The notes under the pieces were generated by a model. It was not told where the DNA came from, ran no database searches, and worked only from the letters and a program-made list of their open reading frames with translations. Positions 46,450 to 56,466 of a stretch of DNA of 64,000 nucleotides are shown here, piece by piece. Every line of letters starts with the position of its first letter. The first letter of the stretch is position 1. The position numbers were made by a program, and so were the translations under genes. The stretch covers positions 1-64,000 of the forward strand of contig JAGBCY010000006.1 of assembly GCA_017937765.1 (NCBI GenBank), in the 5' to 3' direction. This DNA comes from Alistipes sp. Lineage in GTDB: Bacteria; Bacteroidota; Bacteroidia; Bacteroidales; Rikenellaceae.

Positions 46450-47823
46450 CTATCCGCGCTCGAAGAGCACCACGCGACGACGCAGACGCAAAAGCGTGAG
46501 CAGCGCAGCCACCGAGAGGCCGAGAATAAGGCCGATGACAAGACCCTCGCACTCCATATCCAAACCATAGGCCAAGAGGCAACCCACCGGTATATTGACA
46601 ACGAGATAGGCAAAGAGCACGATGGGCATAATCACACGCACATCTTGAATACCGCGCAACATACTGATAGACAACCCCTGCACAGCATCCGACAGCTGAT
46701 AAATGGCGATGAGGAGCATAAGCTCCGAGCTCAGGGCGATGACCTCCACATTATCCGTAAACAGCGAGGTGATAGGTCCGCGGAAGAGGACAAACACTAC
46801 CGCCATAAAGAGTCCCCACGCCAAGCCGAGATGGTAGGTTGCACGGACCGTAGGACGCAGCTGTGCGCGCTCCCCCGCACCGTAGATATGCGACACGAGG
46901 ATCGTCGACGCTGAGCCTATGGCCACGGTTATCATCCACGCCACGTTGGCAATGCTGAAGGCCACCTGCATAGCTCCGCCAGCCACCGTGCCAAACGATA
47001 GCGCGAGGATGGAGGTGAGGATAAAGGCCGCCGACTCCAGAACCATCTGAAACGATATCGGGTAGCCAATACGCAGCAGGCTACGCAGATAGCTGAGTCG
47101 TATGATGCCACGCTCGAAGAATACGCGATAGATACGCAAGCGGCGCGACAGGAAGAAGTAGGCAACGATGGCCACCATCTGACCCACGCGCGCAAGGAGC
47201 GTAGCCAGACCCGCACCCTCGGTACCCATAGCCTCCGAGCCGAAATTGCCGAAGATAAAGATATAGTTCAGCACGATGTTCACGACGTTGCTCGCCAGCG
47301 AAATCCACATAGCCGTTGAGGTGTTGCCTATGCCCTCCAAGAACTGCTTTACCGCAAGAAAAACCATAAGCGGCAGGATGCTCCAAACAAGCATATCGTA
47401 GTATGGCAACGCCTGCTCCACCACCGCCGATATATCCTCCCCGGGCGACGACATCCACCCACCAAGCACCCGAATAAAGGGTCTTAGAGCGAGGGCTGCC
47501 CCTGTAGCCGAAACACCGATAAGGAGGCAATACGAGACGCTGTTTTCGAATATACGCGCCACCTCGTGTCGATTACCGCGAGCATAATACTCACCAACAA
47601 GCGGTGTAATTGCGAGGGCTAATCCTAAGGCTGCCAAATAGATAAGCAAGAAGAGTGAGCTGCCGAGCGACACAGCGGCTAAAGGTACTGGGTCTGCGCC
47701 ACCGAAGTTACCGACCATCGCCGTGTCGGCGAACTGCGTCGTAAGCTGTCCCGCCTGTGCGAGCACAACGGGTAACGCCAGGTGGAGTATCTGCTTGTAA
47801 TAGGGGGTATATCTCTTAATCAT
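46450..47823 (-). CDS. MATE-family multidrug/sodium antiporter
   Basis: 457 residues from the ATG at 47823; ATG 47829 is also possible. The frame stays open further upstream, but that part lies beyond the -7 box. Twelve transmembrane helices in two homologous halves; the opening LALPVVLAQAGQLTTQFADTAMVGNFG is the NorM/MATE signature with its conserved acidic residue. It exports drugs or metabolites with Na+ or H+ influx. The substrate is unknown. Monocistronic; the -7 box is so close that the leader is under about 10 nt. Confidence 0.92.
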   Translation of the reverse strand: MIKRYTPYYKQILHLALPVVLAQAGQLTTQFADTAMVGNFGGADPVPLAAVSLGSSLFLLIYLAALGLALAITPLVGEYYARGNRHEVARIFENSVSYCLLIGVSATGAALALRPFIRVLGGWMSSPGEDISAVVEQALPYYDMLVWSILPLMVFLAVKQFLEGIGNTSTAMWISLASNVVNIVLNYIFIFGNFGSEAMGTEGAGLATLLARVGQMVAIVAYFFLSRRLRIYRVFFERGIIRLSYLRSLLRIGYPISFQMVLESAAFILTSILALSFGTVAGGAMQVAFSIANVAWMITVAIGSASTILVSHIYGAGERAQLRPTVRATYHLGLAWGLFMAVVFVLFRGPITSLFTDNVEVIALSSELMLLIAIYQLSDAVQGLSISMLRGIQDVRVIMPIVLFAYLVVNIPVGCLLAYGLDMECEGLVIGLILGLSVAALLTLLRLRRRVVLFERG

Positions 47824-47835
47824 CTGCATAGCGCG

Positions 47836-47843
47836 CAAAGGTA
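47836..47843 (-). promoter_or_regulatory. -7 box for the MATE gene
   Basis: TACCTTTG on the minus strand, 12 nt before the ATG at 47823. Confidence 0.6.
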
Positions 47844-47984
47844 CAACATTTTTCTCAATTCCGAATCTTTTACAACCAACTCCCATTTTCTGCCGTTCGG
47901 CTTGCAAAAATGCCCGTTCGGTAAAAGAATAATGCCATTTATTAAAATAATTTAAAATTATTTCCCTTAATTAAATAATTGTGC

Positions 47985-47992
47985 TAACTTTG
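47985..47992 (+). promoter_or_regulatory. -7 box for the glycogen synthase/phosphorylase gene
   Basis: TAACTTTG, followed by a leader of about 100 nt; no clear -33 box. Confidence 0.55.
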
Positions 47993-48094
47993 CACCGTGA
48001 TATGTTATTCCCATATGTGAGCCCTTGAGGCCAGACGTGGAGAAGCAACGCACTACTAAATAAAGGGAAAATAATACTATAATAACGGACTAAT

Positions 48095-51000
48095 ATGAGT
48101 AATGTAAATCTTACCCCCGACTACCTATTTGAGGTGAGCTGGGAGGTGTGCAACAAGGTGGGTGGCATCCATACGGTCATCGCATCGAAGGCTCCTACCG
48201 TACAGAAGATGCTCGGCCAGAAGTATATAACCATCGGCCCCGACTTCTCACAGGATGCTGCAAACCCCGAATTTAAGGAGGATAACACGCTTCTTACGGC
48301 GTGGCGCGAGTCGCTCTACACAAAGGGCGTACGTGTGCGCATCGGTCGCTGGGCCATCGAGGGAGAGCCCATCGCCATTCTTATCGACTTCAAGTCGTTC
48401 ATTCGCGAAAAGGATAATATTCTTAAGCAGCTTTGGGAGTCGTACCACGTAGACTCGCTCTCGGGTCAGTGGGACTATATCGAGCCCGTGCTCTTCGGCC
48501 ACGCAGCAGGTGTGGTTATCGCATCATACGTTGATAATTTGTGTTCACAGTCGGATAAGGTTGTAGCCCACTTCCACGAGTGGATGGCAGCAGCAGGTTC
48601 GCTCTATTTGCGCGACAATGCACCCTACGTTGCAACCGTATTCTCGACACACGCAACGGTCATCGGCCGCTCTATCGCCGGCAACCGTCTGCCCCTATAT
48701 AACGACCTCCATAAGTTCAACGCCGACGAGCTGGCTCGTCAGTTCAACGTGATGGCTAAGCACTCGCTGGAGAAGTCGGCAGCAACCTATGCCGATGCAT
48801 TCCTTACCGTTAGCGACATCACGGCTAACGAATGTAAGTATCTGTTGGGCCGCGAGGTTACACGCATCACCCCCAACGGCTTCGAGAATGGCTTTGTGCC
48901 CGTGGGCGAGAAGCTCCACGAGAAGCGCGAGGCTGCACGTCGTAAGATGGTTGAGGTAGCGGAGGCTACGTGGGGCTATGAGTTCCGCGGCGAGCCCCTC
49001 ATCGTGGCAACAAGCGGTCGCTACGAGTACCGCAACAAGGGTATCGACGTATTTCTCGAGTCGTTGAAGCAGCTCGCTGCATCGAACCTCGACCGCGATA
49101 TCTTGGCAATCGTTGCAGTTCCCGCAGCTAACGTGGGTGCACGTCAGGATCTCATCCAGCACCTCGAGAACAAGGAGGTAGCTATCGACCCTGCTCAGAA
49201 GCGTTATCTCACGCACTACCTCGAGTCGGAGGCTTGGGACCTCGTATCGCAGAGCATCGAGGGCAGCATCCTCTCGACATCGGCCTCACGCGTTAAGGTT
49301 CTCTTCGTGCCTACCTACCTCAACGGTCACGACGGCATCTTCAATATGCCTTACTACGATATGCTCGCAGGCGTCGACCTCACGGTCTTTGCATCGTACT
49401 ACGAGCCCTGGGGCTACACTCCGCTCGAGTCGGTAGCCTATGGTGTTCCCACGGTGACAACGACGCTCGCCGGCTTCGGTATGTGGGTTGCCAAGCAGTC
49501 AAACCACGAGGGTGTAGACATCGTACGCCGCGACGACTATAACGAGCGCGAGGTTGTATTCCAGATCACGGAGGTCATCAAGAAGTACGTGGCAATGGAT
49601 GCTGAGGCATTGGCCGAGGCACGCACGGCAGCTCAGGAGATCTCGTCGACGGCACTCTGGAAGAAGCTCTTTAAGGAGTATAAGCAGGCCTATGAGGAGG
49701 CTATGGATAACTCTGTATCGCGCACCAACCGCGTCCTTATCGACGGTGGTGGCCGCTCGGAGCAGATCAACTTCGTGCGCCAGCAGCTCACCTCGAACCG
49801 CCCCTCTTGGCACCGTATGATGGTCGAGAAGGGTATCCCCGAGCGATTGAAGCCACTGGAGGAGTTGTCGCGCAACTTGTGGTGGTGCTGGACGGTAGCT
49901 GCTCGCGACCTCTTCGAGTCGGTTGACGAGGAGCTCTGGGTAAAGGTTGACCGCAATCCTATCGCTCTGCTCGACAAGCTCTCAGCATCGCGCTGCGAGG
50001 AGCTGTGCGCCGACAAGGAGTTCCTTGCGCGTATGGACGCAGTATATAAGGAGTTCACCGAGTATATGTCGGAGAAGCCCTCGCCCGAGCACGCAAAGGT
50101 GGCATACTTCTCAATGGAGTACGGCTTGCACTCATCGCTGAAGATCTATTCGGGAGGTCTTGGTATCCTTGCAGGTGACTACCTCAAGGAGGCTTCGGAC
50201 CGCAACGTAAATATGGTTGCCGTAGGTCTCTTGTACCGCTACGGCTACTTCACACAGCGTCTCTCGGCACAGGGTGCTCAGGAGGCGACATACGAGGCTC
50301 AGAACTTCTTCAAGCTCCCCATCTCGCCCGTGCGTGACGAGTTCGGCAACTGGATCACTACGCAGGTAGCTCTTCCCGGTCGTACGCTCTCAGCACGTGT
50401 TTGGAAGTGTCAGGTGGGTCGTACCGACCTCTACCTCTTGGATGCCGACTATGAGGCAAACCTCGAGGAGGATCGTCAGATCACCTACTACCTCTATGGT
50501 GGCGACTGGGAGAACCGTCTGAAGCAGGAGATCCTGCTCGGCGTGGGTGGTATCCGTGCCCTCGTGAAGATGGGCATCAAGCAGCAGGTATACCACTGCA
50601 ACGAGGGTCACGCCGCCTTCATCGGCATCGAGCGTATCCGCAACCTCATCGCTAAGAAGCACCTTTCGTTCTCTGAGGCTTTGGAGGTTATCCGCTCGTC
50701 GTCGCTGTTCACGACACACACACCCGTGCCCGCAGGTCACGATGCCTTCCCCGAGTCGATGATTCGTCAGTATATGTCGCACTACCCCGACGTGTTGGGT
50801 ATCACCTGGGATCAGTTCATCAACCTCGGTAAGACCAACCCGAGCGACCCGAACGAGAAGTTCTCGATGTCGGTGCTCGCTTGTAACCTCTCACAGGAGG
50901 TAAACGGCGTGTCGTGGTTGCACGGCGAGGTATCGAAGGATATCCTCGGCAATATGTGGCCCGGATACTTCAAGAACGAGCTCCACATCGGCTACGTAAC

Positions 51001-52339
51001 CAACGGTGTTCACTTCCCCACGTGGGTAGCTTCGAACCTGCGTCGCCTCTACGCTAAGTACTTTGGCAACGCATTCGAGGGTCACACCTATAATATCCCC
51101 GAGTGGCAGAACGTCCACAAGATAGACGACACGGAGCTCTGGAAGGAGCGTATGTTCCTCAAGGAGCGTCTTATCAAGACCATCCGTAAGCGTTACAGCG
51201 ACCCCACTCAGGTGCGTCTGCAGTCGCCCCGCCAGATGGTTCAGGTCGTTGACAGCATCAAGCCCGACGTGCTGACCATCGGTTTTGCTCGCCGCTTCGC
51301 GACGTATAAGCGCGCCTACTTGTTGTTCACCAACCTCGAGCGTCTCTCGGCCCTCGTCAACAACAAGGAGCGTCCCGTGCAGTTCATCTTCGCAGGTAAG
51401 GCTCACCCCAACGATAAGCCCGGCCAGGACCTTATCAAGCGCATCGTCGAGGTGTCGGCAATGCCCGAGTTCGTCGGCAAGATTGTATTCTTGCAGAACT
51501 ACGATATGGAGCTTGCCCGCCGTATGGTTCAGGGTGTCGACGTATGGCTCAACACTCCTACCCGTCCGTTGGAGGCATCGGGTACTTCGGGTGAGAAGTG
51601 CGTTATGAACGGCGTTATGCAGTTCTCGGTTCTCGACGGCTGGTGGGTCGAGGGCTACAAGGAGGGTGCCGGCTGGATGCTTCCTATGGAGCGCACCTAT
51701 GCCGACCAGCGTTTCCAGGACGAGCTCGACGCCGAGATGATCTACAACACCATCGAGGAGCAGATCGTACCCTTGTACTACGACCGCGCCGAGGATGGCG
51801 TTCCTCACCGCTGGGTTAACGCCGTGAAGAAGTGTGTTGCGGACATCGCTTCGAACTTCACAACCAACCGTATGCTTATCGACTACGAGGAGCGTTTCTA
51901 CAACAAGCTCGCTGAGCGCAAGGGTCTTATGCTCGACAACAACTACCTTATGGCTCGCCAGATTGCGGCGTGGAAGCGTAAGGTATCGGCTGCGTGGGAC
52001 AACATCGCAATCCTCGATGTTAAGCGCGCCGAGATCGAGTCGGAAGCAATATACGTGGGTAAGAAGTACCACTTCGAGATTACGCTCGACTTGGCAGGTC
52101 TCCAGAAGGAGGATATCGGTGCTGAGTTGGTTGTTGCCACACAGATCGAGGCCGGCCAGGCAGCTAACGTCATCGAGACTCGCCGCCTGGAGTGCGTAGC
52201 ATCGGAGGGCAACACCGTAACTCTCGCGCTGGACTACGCTCCCGAGCACACGGGTATGTTCGACGTTGCGTTGCGTGTATTCCCCACAAACGACAAGCTC
52301 GAGCATCGTATGGACTTCGCCCTCGTTAAGTGGGCATAA
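48095..52339 (+). CDS. Glycogen synthase (GT3-like) - alpha-glucan phosphorylase (GT35) fusion
   Basis: 1414 residues, two enzymes in one chain. Residues about 1-545 resemble the eukaryotic-type GT3 glycogen synthase: SWEVCNKVGGIHTV at 15-28 and a C-terminal nucleotide-sugar region with FASYYEPWGYTPLESVAYGVPTVTT. Residues about 590-1414 are a short-type alpha-glucan phosphorylase: MEYGLHSSLKIYSGGLGILAGDYLKEASD, CNEGHAAF, and the PLP site EASGTSGEK with the lysine near 1167. The fusion is known in Bacteroidales and puts glycogen building and breakdown in one polypeptide. A late beta-rich segment (1330-1414) is extra and unassigned. Codon use suggests good expression. Confidence 0.93.
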   Translation: MSNVNLTPDYLFEVSWEVCNKVGGIHTVIASKAPTVQKMLGQKYITIGPDFSQDAANPEFKEDNTLLTAWRESLYTKGVRVRIGRWAIEGEPIAILIDFKSFIREKDNILKQLWESYHVDSLSGQWDYIEPVLFGHAAGVVIASYVDNLCSQSDKVVAHFHEWMAAAGSLYLRDNAPYVATVFSTHATVIGRSIAGNRLPLYNDLHKFNADELARQFNVMAKHSLEKSAATYADAFLTVSDITANECKYLLGREVTRITPNGFENGFVPVGEKLHEKREAARRKMVEVAEATWGYEFRGEPLIVATSGRYEYRNKGIDVFLESLKQLAASNLDRDILAIVAVPAANVGARQDLIQHLENKEVAIDPAQKRYLTHYLESEAWDLVSQSIEGSILSTSASRVKVLFVPTYLNGHDGIFNMPYYDMLAGVDLTVFASYYEPWGYTPLESVAYGVPTVTTTLAGFGMWVAKQSNHEGVDIVRRDDYNEREVVFQITEVIKKYVAMDAEALAEARTAAQEISSTALWKKLFKEYKQAYEEAMDNSVSRTNRVLIDGGGRSEQINFVRQQLTSNRPSWHRMMVEKGIPERLKPLEELSRNLWWCWTVAARDLFESVDEELWVKVDRNPIALLDKLSASRCEELCADKEFLARMDAVYKEFTEYMSEKPSPEHAKVAYFSMEYGLHSSLKIYSGGLGILAGDYLKEASDRNVNMVAVGLLYRYGYFTQRLSAQGAQEATYEAQNFFKLPISPVRDEFGNWITTQVALPGRTLSARVWKCQVGRTDLYLLDADYEANLEEDRQITYYLYGGDWENRLKQEILLGVGGIRALVKMGIKQQVYHCNEGHAAFIGIERIRNLIAKKHLSFSEALEVIRSSSLFTTHTPVPAGHDAFPESMIRQYMSHYPDVLGITWDQFINLGKTNPSDPNEKFSMSVLACNLSQEVNGVSWLHGEVSKDILGNMWPGYFKNELHIGYVTNGVHFPTWVASNLRRLYAKYFGNAFEGHTYNIPEWQNVHKIDDTELWKERMFLKERLIKTIRKRYSDPTQVRLQSPRQMVQVVDSIKPDVLTIGFARRFATYKRAYLLFTNLERLSALVNNKERPVQFIFAGKAHPNDKPGQDLIKRIVEVSAMPEFVGKIVFLQNYDMELARRMVQGVDVWLNTPTRPLEASGTSGEKCVMNGVMQFSVLDGWWVEGYKEGAGWMLPMERTYADQRFQDELDAEMIYNTIEEQIVPLYYDRAEDGVPHRWVNAVKKCVADIASNFTTNRMLIDYEERFYNKLAERKGLMLDNNYLMARQIAAWKRKVSAAWDNIAILDVKRAEIESEAIYVGKKYHFEITLDLAGLQKEDIGAELVVATQIEAGQAANVIETRRLECVASEGNTVTLALDYAPEHTGMFDVALRVFPTNDKLEHRMDFALVKWA

Positions 52340-52365
52340 GCCTAAGTTCCAAACGATTATAAAGA

Positions 52366-52399
52366 GGGGCTGGCTAAAAATAATTTAGCCAGCCCTTTA
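52366..52399 (+). terminator. Terminator behind the glycogen gene
   Basis: A perfect 12-bp stem GGGCTGGCTAAA/TTTAGCCAGCCC with 5-nt loop, followed by a short TTTAT. Confidence 0.75.
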
Positions 52400-52402
52400 T
52401 GT

Positions 52403-52530
52403 CTAAGAGAGTGGATAAAAAGATGTAGCTTTAGGCTTGCAAAGCCCGATAAAGCGGAGTTTACTTTGCATAAATGAGCATTTCCGGGACGAGCGTAACG
52501 ACAAAATAGACTCTTTACCCACTCTCTTTG
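52403..52530. repeat. 128-bp segment with about 20-bp inverted ends
   Basis: Left end 52403-52422 and right end 52511-52530 are inverted with 17 of 20 positions matching (core AAGAGAGTGG/CCACTCTCTT). The inside has no ORF. MITE-like or a long imperfect hairpin. Confidence 0.6.
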
Positions 52531-52579
52531 CGGCATAAAATGATCCATTTATATTAGGTATTGTTTTCCAAAATTTTTA

Positions 52580-52587
52580 TACCTTTG
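52580..52587 (+). promoter_or_regulatory. -7 box for the acyl-CoA ligase gene
   Basis: TACCTTTG, 24 nt before the ATG at 52612. Confidence 0.6.
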
Positions 52588-52611
52588 CACCGCAAACAAA
52601 ACAGAACATAT

Positions 52612-54525
52612 ATGAAGCGTACAATTATAGATTTGTTCGAGGAGTCGGTTGCCAAGTATGGCGCGAAGGAGTTTCTACTGGAGAAACACAACGGCAAGTT
52701 CGAGCCAACGACATACAACGAGACACGCCGCCGCGCACTGCGTATCGGTGCAGGCCTCGTAGCCTTGGGCATCAAGCGCGGAGCACGCGTATCAATCCTT
52801 GCCGAGGGTTGCAACAACTGGATTATCTCGGAGCTCGGCCTACTATATGCTGGAGCCATCAGCGTGCCCCTCTCCATAAAACTCGAGGAGTCGAACGACC
52901 TGCTCTTCCGCCTGAAGCACTCCGACGCGGAGCTCATCTTCGTATCGAAGTACCAGCTTAAGAAGATTCGCAGCATCACCACGGAGCTCCCCGACCTAAA
53001 GCATATCGTCATCTGGGGCGAGGTAGATGGAGGTCTCAAGGAGGGCGAGATGTCGCTCGAAAGCCTTGAGACTATGGGAGATGAGTATCTCAAAGAGAAC
53101 GAGGCGAGCTTCCTCGCAATTGGCCGAAGCATCGAGAACAACGACATAGCCACCATCACCTACACCTCGGGCACCACGGCCGACCCCAAGGGCGTTGTGC
53201 TCACCCACCGCAACTACACGGCAAACGTCGAGCAGGCACTATCGGTTGTGTCGATACCCTCTACGTGGCGCACGCTCATCATCCTCCCGCTCGACCACTG
53301 CTTTGCTCACGTCGTGGGATTCTACATTATGATCGCCTGTGGAGCATCGGTGGCAACCACCGAAGTGGGCCGCACACCTATGGAGACGTTGAAGAATATT
53401 CCGCTCAATATCAAGGAGGTACGTCCTCACTTCCTACTCTCGGTACCCGCCCTTGCCAAGAACTTCCGCAAGAGCATCGAGACAACCATCCGCAAAAAGG
53501 GCAAGACCACAGAGCGACTCTTCAACCTCGCACTTCGCACATCGTACGCCTATCAGGCCGACGGCTACTCGAAGGGCTCGGGCTGGCGCGCTCTGCTAAA
53601 GCCCGCCGTGGCACTCTTCGACAAGGTGCTATACAGCAAGGTGCGCGAGGCCTTTGGCGGTGAGCTTCAGTTCTTTATCGGTGGCGGCGCTCTGCTTGAT
53701 AGCGAATTGCAGCGTTTCTTCTACGCCATCGGCATACCAATGTTCCAGGGTTACGGTCTCTCGGAAGCAACGCCCGTAATCTCGACCAACGCACCCTCGA
53801 AGCGCAACCACCGTTTCGGTTCATCGGGGCGTCTGGTTCAGCCCCTCGAAATCAAGATCCTCGACGACGAGGGCAGCGAGCTTCCGTGTGGTGAGAAGGG
53901 CGAGATAGTCATTAAGGGAGAGAACGTTATGGCTGGCTATTGGAAGAATCCCGAGTCTACGGCTGATACCGTCCGCGATGGCTGGCTCTACACGGGCGAT
54001 ATGGGTTATATGTCGAAGGATAACTTCCTCTACGTGCTCGGCCGATTCAAGAGTCTGCTCATCTCGAGCGACGGCGAGAAGTACAGCCCCGAGGGTATGG
54101 AGGAGGCTATGGTCGACAAGTCACCTTACATTGATCAGGTCATCGTCTACAACAACCAGAATCCCTATACGATTGCCCTCGTTGTGGCATCGAAGGAGCG
54201 ACTAAATCAGCTGCTCGACGAGCGCGGACTCACGGGCGAGGAGCGTTATCGCACGGCTGCAAAAGTTATCGCCGAGGAGATTGCGAAATACCGCTCGGGC
54301 GGTGCCTATGCCGACGAATTCCCCGACCGCTGGGTACCCGCAGTAATAGCCCTCGCAAACGAGCCATTCACCGAGCAGAACGGTCTGGTTAACAGCACGA
54401 TGAAAGTTGTGCGAAATAAGGTTGAGAAGCACTTTGCTGAGGCTATAGCTCACGCCTATACGGCTGAAGGCAAGGCTGTTGATAACGATCGAAACATCGC
54501 AGCAATCAAGCAACTTTTAGGCTAA
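52612..54525 (+). CDS. Long-chain fatty-acid-CoA ligase (AMP-forming)
   Basis: 637 residues from the ATG at 52612; the in-frame ATG at 52561 lies upstream of the promoter box. ANL-superfamily enzyme that activates fatty acids with ATP and CoA. The phosphate loop YTSGTTADPKG is near 184-194, QGYGLSEATPVIS is the A5-type motif, GWLYTGDMGYMSKD carries the ribose-binding Asp, and LLISSDGEKYSPEGMEE is the hinge/A10 region. Only about 635 residues with an N-terminal EESVAKYGAKEFL stretch, like other Bacteroidetes long-chain ligases. Probably for scavenged or recycled fatty acids. Chain-length preference cannot be read. Confidence 0.93.
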   Translation: MKRTIIDLFEESVAKYGAKEFLLEKHNGKFEPTTYNETRRRALRIGAGLVALGIKRGARVSILAEGCNNWIISELGLLYAGAISVPLSIKLEESNDLLFRLKHSDAELIFVSKYQLKKIRSITTELPDLKHIVIWGEVDGGLKEGEMSLESLETMGDEYLKENEASFLAIGRSIENNDIATITYTSGTTADPKGVVLTHRNYTANVEQALSVVSIPSTWRTLIILPLDHCFAHVVGFYIMIACGASVATTEVGRTPMETLKNIPLNIKEVRPHFLLSVPALAKNFRKSIETTIRKKGKTTERLFNLALRTSYAYQADGYSKGSGWRALLKPAVALFDKVLYSKVREAFGGELQFFIGGGALLDSELQRFFYAIGIPMFQGYGLSEATPVISTNAPSKRNHRFGSSGRLVQPLEIKILDDEGSELPCGEKGEIVIKGENVMAGYWKNPESTADTVRDGWLYTGDMGYMSKDNFLYVLGRFKSLLISSDGEKYSPEGMEEAMVDKSPYIDQVIVYNNQNPYTIALVVASKERLNQLLDERGLTGEERYRTAAKVIAEEIAKYRSGGAYADEFPDRWVPAVIALANEPFTEQNGLVNSTMKVVRNKVEKHFAEAIAHAYTAEGKAVDNDRNIAAIKQLLG

Positions 54526-54546
54526 TATTCAACCAAAAGTAATATC

Positions 54547-54586
54547 GCGAGCGTGGTGATTTATCTCTGCCACGCTCGCTCTTTTT
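54547..54586 (+). terminator. Terminator of the acyl-CoA ligase gene
   Basis: A perfect 10-bp stem GCGAGCGTGG/CCACGCTCGC, 13-nt loop, TCTTTTT. Confidence 0.85.
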
Positions 54587-54924
54587 GCCCACCAGTGGAC
54601 GCACGACATAACGGAAGTTTCTGAGTGAAAAGCCGCCATTCAGCACCTCCGAAATAAAGCGAAATTTCAGGGATATATAAACATAATACATCCACTATCA
54701 CACCCATCATACGACATATTTTTGGTGCGGGATGTAGATAGAAATGGCCACACCAAAGCAACCTCGAAATAATATACTAATGTATGGCGATGGTGGGCTA
54801 TTTTATATCCCAAAACATTTTGAAATTGGTTTAAAAAAAGTTCCCCTTTAGGGTGATAAAAAGATGCGAAAAAATTTGGCGGATAAAAAAATTAATTTTC
54901 CTCGCATTTTTTTCAAAAAAAACA
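54587..54924. other. AT-rich intergenic stretch without a visible gene
   Basis: About 340 bp between the ligase terminator and the ompA promoter. I see short weak palindromes and no convincing ORF, tRNA or repeat-family copy. It could hold upstream activator sites for the strongly biased ompA unit. Confidence 0.4.
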
Positions 54925-54954
54925 TTGCCACATAAAATATTATTTGTATATTTG
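54925..54954 (+). promoter_or_regulatory. Promoter of the ompA-coiled-coil lipoprotein unit
   Basis: TTG (54925-54927), exactly 19 nt, TATATTTG (54947-54954). It predicts a leader of about 230 nt (to 55186) with small hairpins but no ORF or recognised riboswitch. Confidence 0.75.
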
Positions 54955-55186
54955 CACAACGTATTTGTGTGTAGATACGAAGTAAACGCCATTTTTAGGC
55001 TCATTTAATCGGACAAAGTAGTGTGTCGCGGTTGGCCACTTTTGGGCAAGGTGCACAGGCTAAGATTTTGAAAAACTGAGTGTTAGAGAATAGCAAGCCG
55101 TAGAAGGTAACACAAATGGGTGCAACAGAGTAAAGATTAGACTAAAAAGATTGTAAATTTACAAAACAACAAATAATTAACTGATT

Positions 55187-56398
55187 ATGAAGAAATTAGC
55201 CTTATTGATCGTGGCAATCGCCTGTGCTTTCAGCGTAAATGCGCAGCAGAGCAAGAGCGACGCGAGCGTTGAGTTCCGTCCTCACTGGGATTTGCAGCTT
55301 CAGGGTGGTGTAGGCTACACCATCGGTGAGACATCTTTTGGTAAGTTGTTGTCACCCTCAATCAATCTTTCAACCAACTACCGCTTCCACCACGCTATGG
55401 GCGTTCGCTTCGGTCTTGGTGGTTTCCAGGGTAAGGGTGCTATTGTTAATCCTGACGAGGGTTACTCATTCGATTTCTTGCAGGTTAACGCCGACTACAA
55501 GCTCGATCTCACATCGCTTATCGGTGGCTACAACCACAAGCGTCCCGTAGCATTCTACTTACTCGCTGGTGTTGGCTTCAACTACGGTTTCAACAACGAC
55601 GAGGCTAACGCAATCGACGCACAGCTTCCCGGCTGGGCAACAGATCGTTTCGCTTACTTGTGGGACAAGAAGGCATTTGTTGCTGGCCGTTTCGGTTTGG
55701 GTGCCGACTTCCGCGTAGGTGAGCGCGTTTTGCTCAACCTCGAGGCTAACGCAAACGTTCTCTCAGACCACTTCAACTCTAAGCGTGCTGAGAACGCTGA
55801 CTGGCAGTTCAACCTCTTGGCAGGTGTTACCGTAGCATTTGGTCCTAAGAGCCAGACTTCACAGGCTTGGGTTGAGGAGCAGGAGGCTATCGCACGCGCT
55901 GAGAAGGAGCGTGAGGAGCGCGAGGCTCGCTTGGCTGAGGAGAAGGCTGCTGAGGAGAAGCGCATCGCTGAGGAGAAGCGCATCGCTGAGGAGAAGGCTG
56001 CCGAGGAGAAGCGCATCGCCGAGGAGAAGGAGCTTGAGGCTAAGCGTCTTGCAGCTGCTGTTCGCGCTGAGAACATCGCAGCACACTCTGAGGATATCTT
56101 CTTCACTATCGGTTCATCATACATCCGCAAGGCAGAGCTCGAGAAGCTCAACCGTATCGCTGAGTGGCTCAAGGCTAATCCCGACTACCGAGTTGACGTT
56201 GTAGGTTACGCCGATAAGGAGACTGGTACTGCAACTGGCAACCTCAAACTTTCGGAGCGTCGTGCTCAGAACGTTCGCAAGGCTCTCATCGCTGCTGGCG
56301 TAGAGGAGGCTCGCATCGATATGGGTCACAAGGGTGACACCGAGCAGCCCTTCGAGAAGAACCACGAGAACCGTGTAGTTATCTGCACATTGGAGTAA
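55187..56398 (+). CDS. OmpA-family porin with Glu/Lys/Ala helical linker
   Basis: 403 residues, Sec signal (cut near VNAQQ). An N-terminal 8-10-strand barrel (about 25-222) ends in LAGVTVAFG. A highly charged helix (about 227-297) follows, with repeats of EEKRIA and EEKAA. The C-terminal OmpA-like peptidoglycan-binding domain is about 300-403 (FFTIGSSYIRKAELEKLNRIAEWL, YADKETGTATGNLKLSERRAQNVRKAL). It ties the outer membrane to peptidoglycan. Codons are strongly biased (GCT, GAG, AAG, CGC), which suggests very high expression. The next gene starts 68 nt downstream with no terminator between them. Confidence 0.93.
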   Translation: MKKLALLIVAIACAFSVNAQQSKSDASVEFRPHWDLQLQGGVGYTIGETSFGKLLSPSINLSTNYRFHHAMGVRFGLGGFQGKGAIVNPDEGYSFDFLQVNADYKLDLTSLIGGYNHKRPVAFYLLAGVGFNYGFNNDEANAIDAQLPGWATDRFAYLWDKKAFVAGRFGLGADFRVGERVLLNLEANANVLSDHFNSKRAENADWQFNLLAGVTVAFGPKSQTSQAWVEEQEAIARAEKEREEREARLAEEKAAEEKRIAEEKRIAEEKAAEEKRIAEEKELEAKRLAAAVRAENIAAHSEDIFFTIGSSYIRKAELEKLNRIAEWLKANPDYRVDVVGYADKETGTATGNLKLSERRAQNVRKALIAAGVEEARIDMGHKGDTEQPFEKNHENRVVICTLE

Positions 56399-56466
56399 GC
56401 CCAATACATATATATAATATAGATAACAATTATTTTTTCTTTTAACTTTTATTAATTTATTAAACA

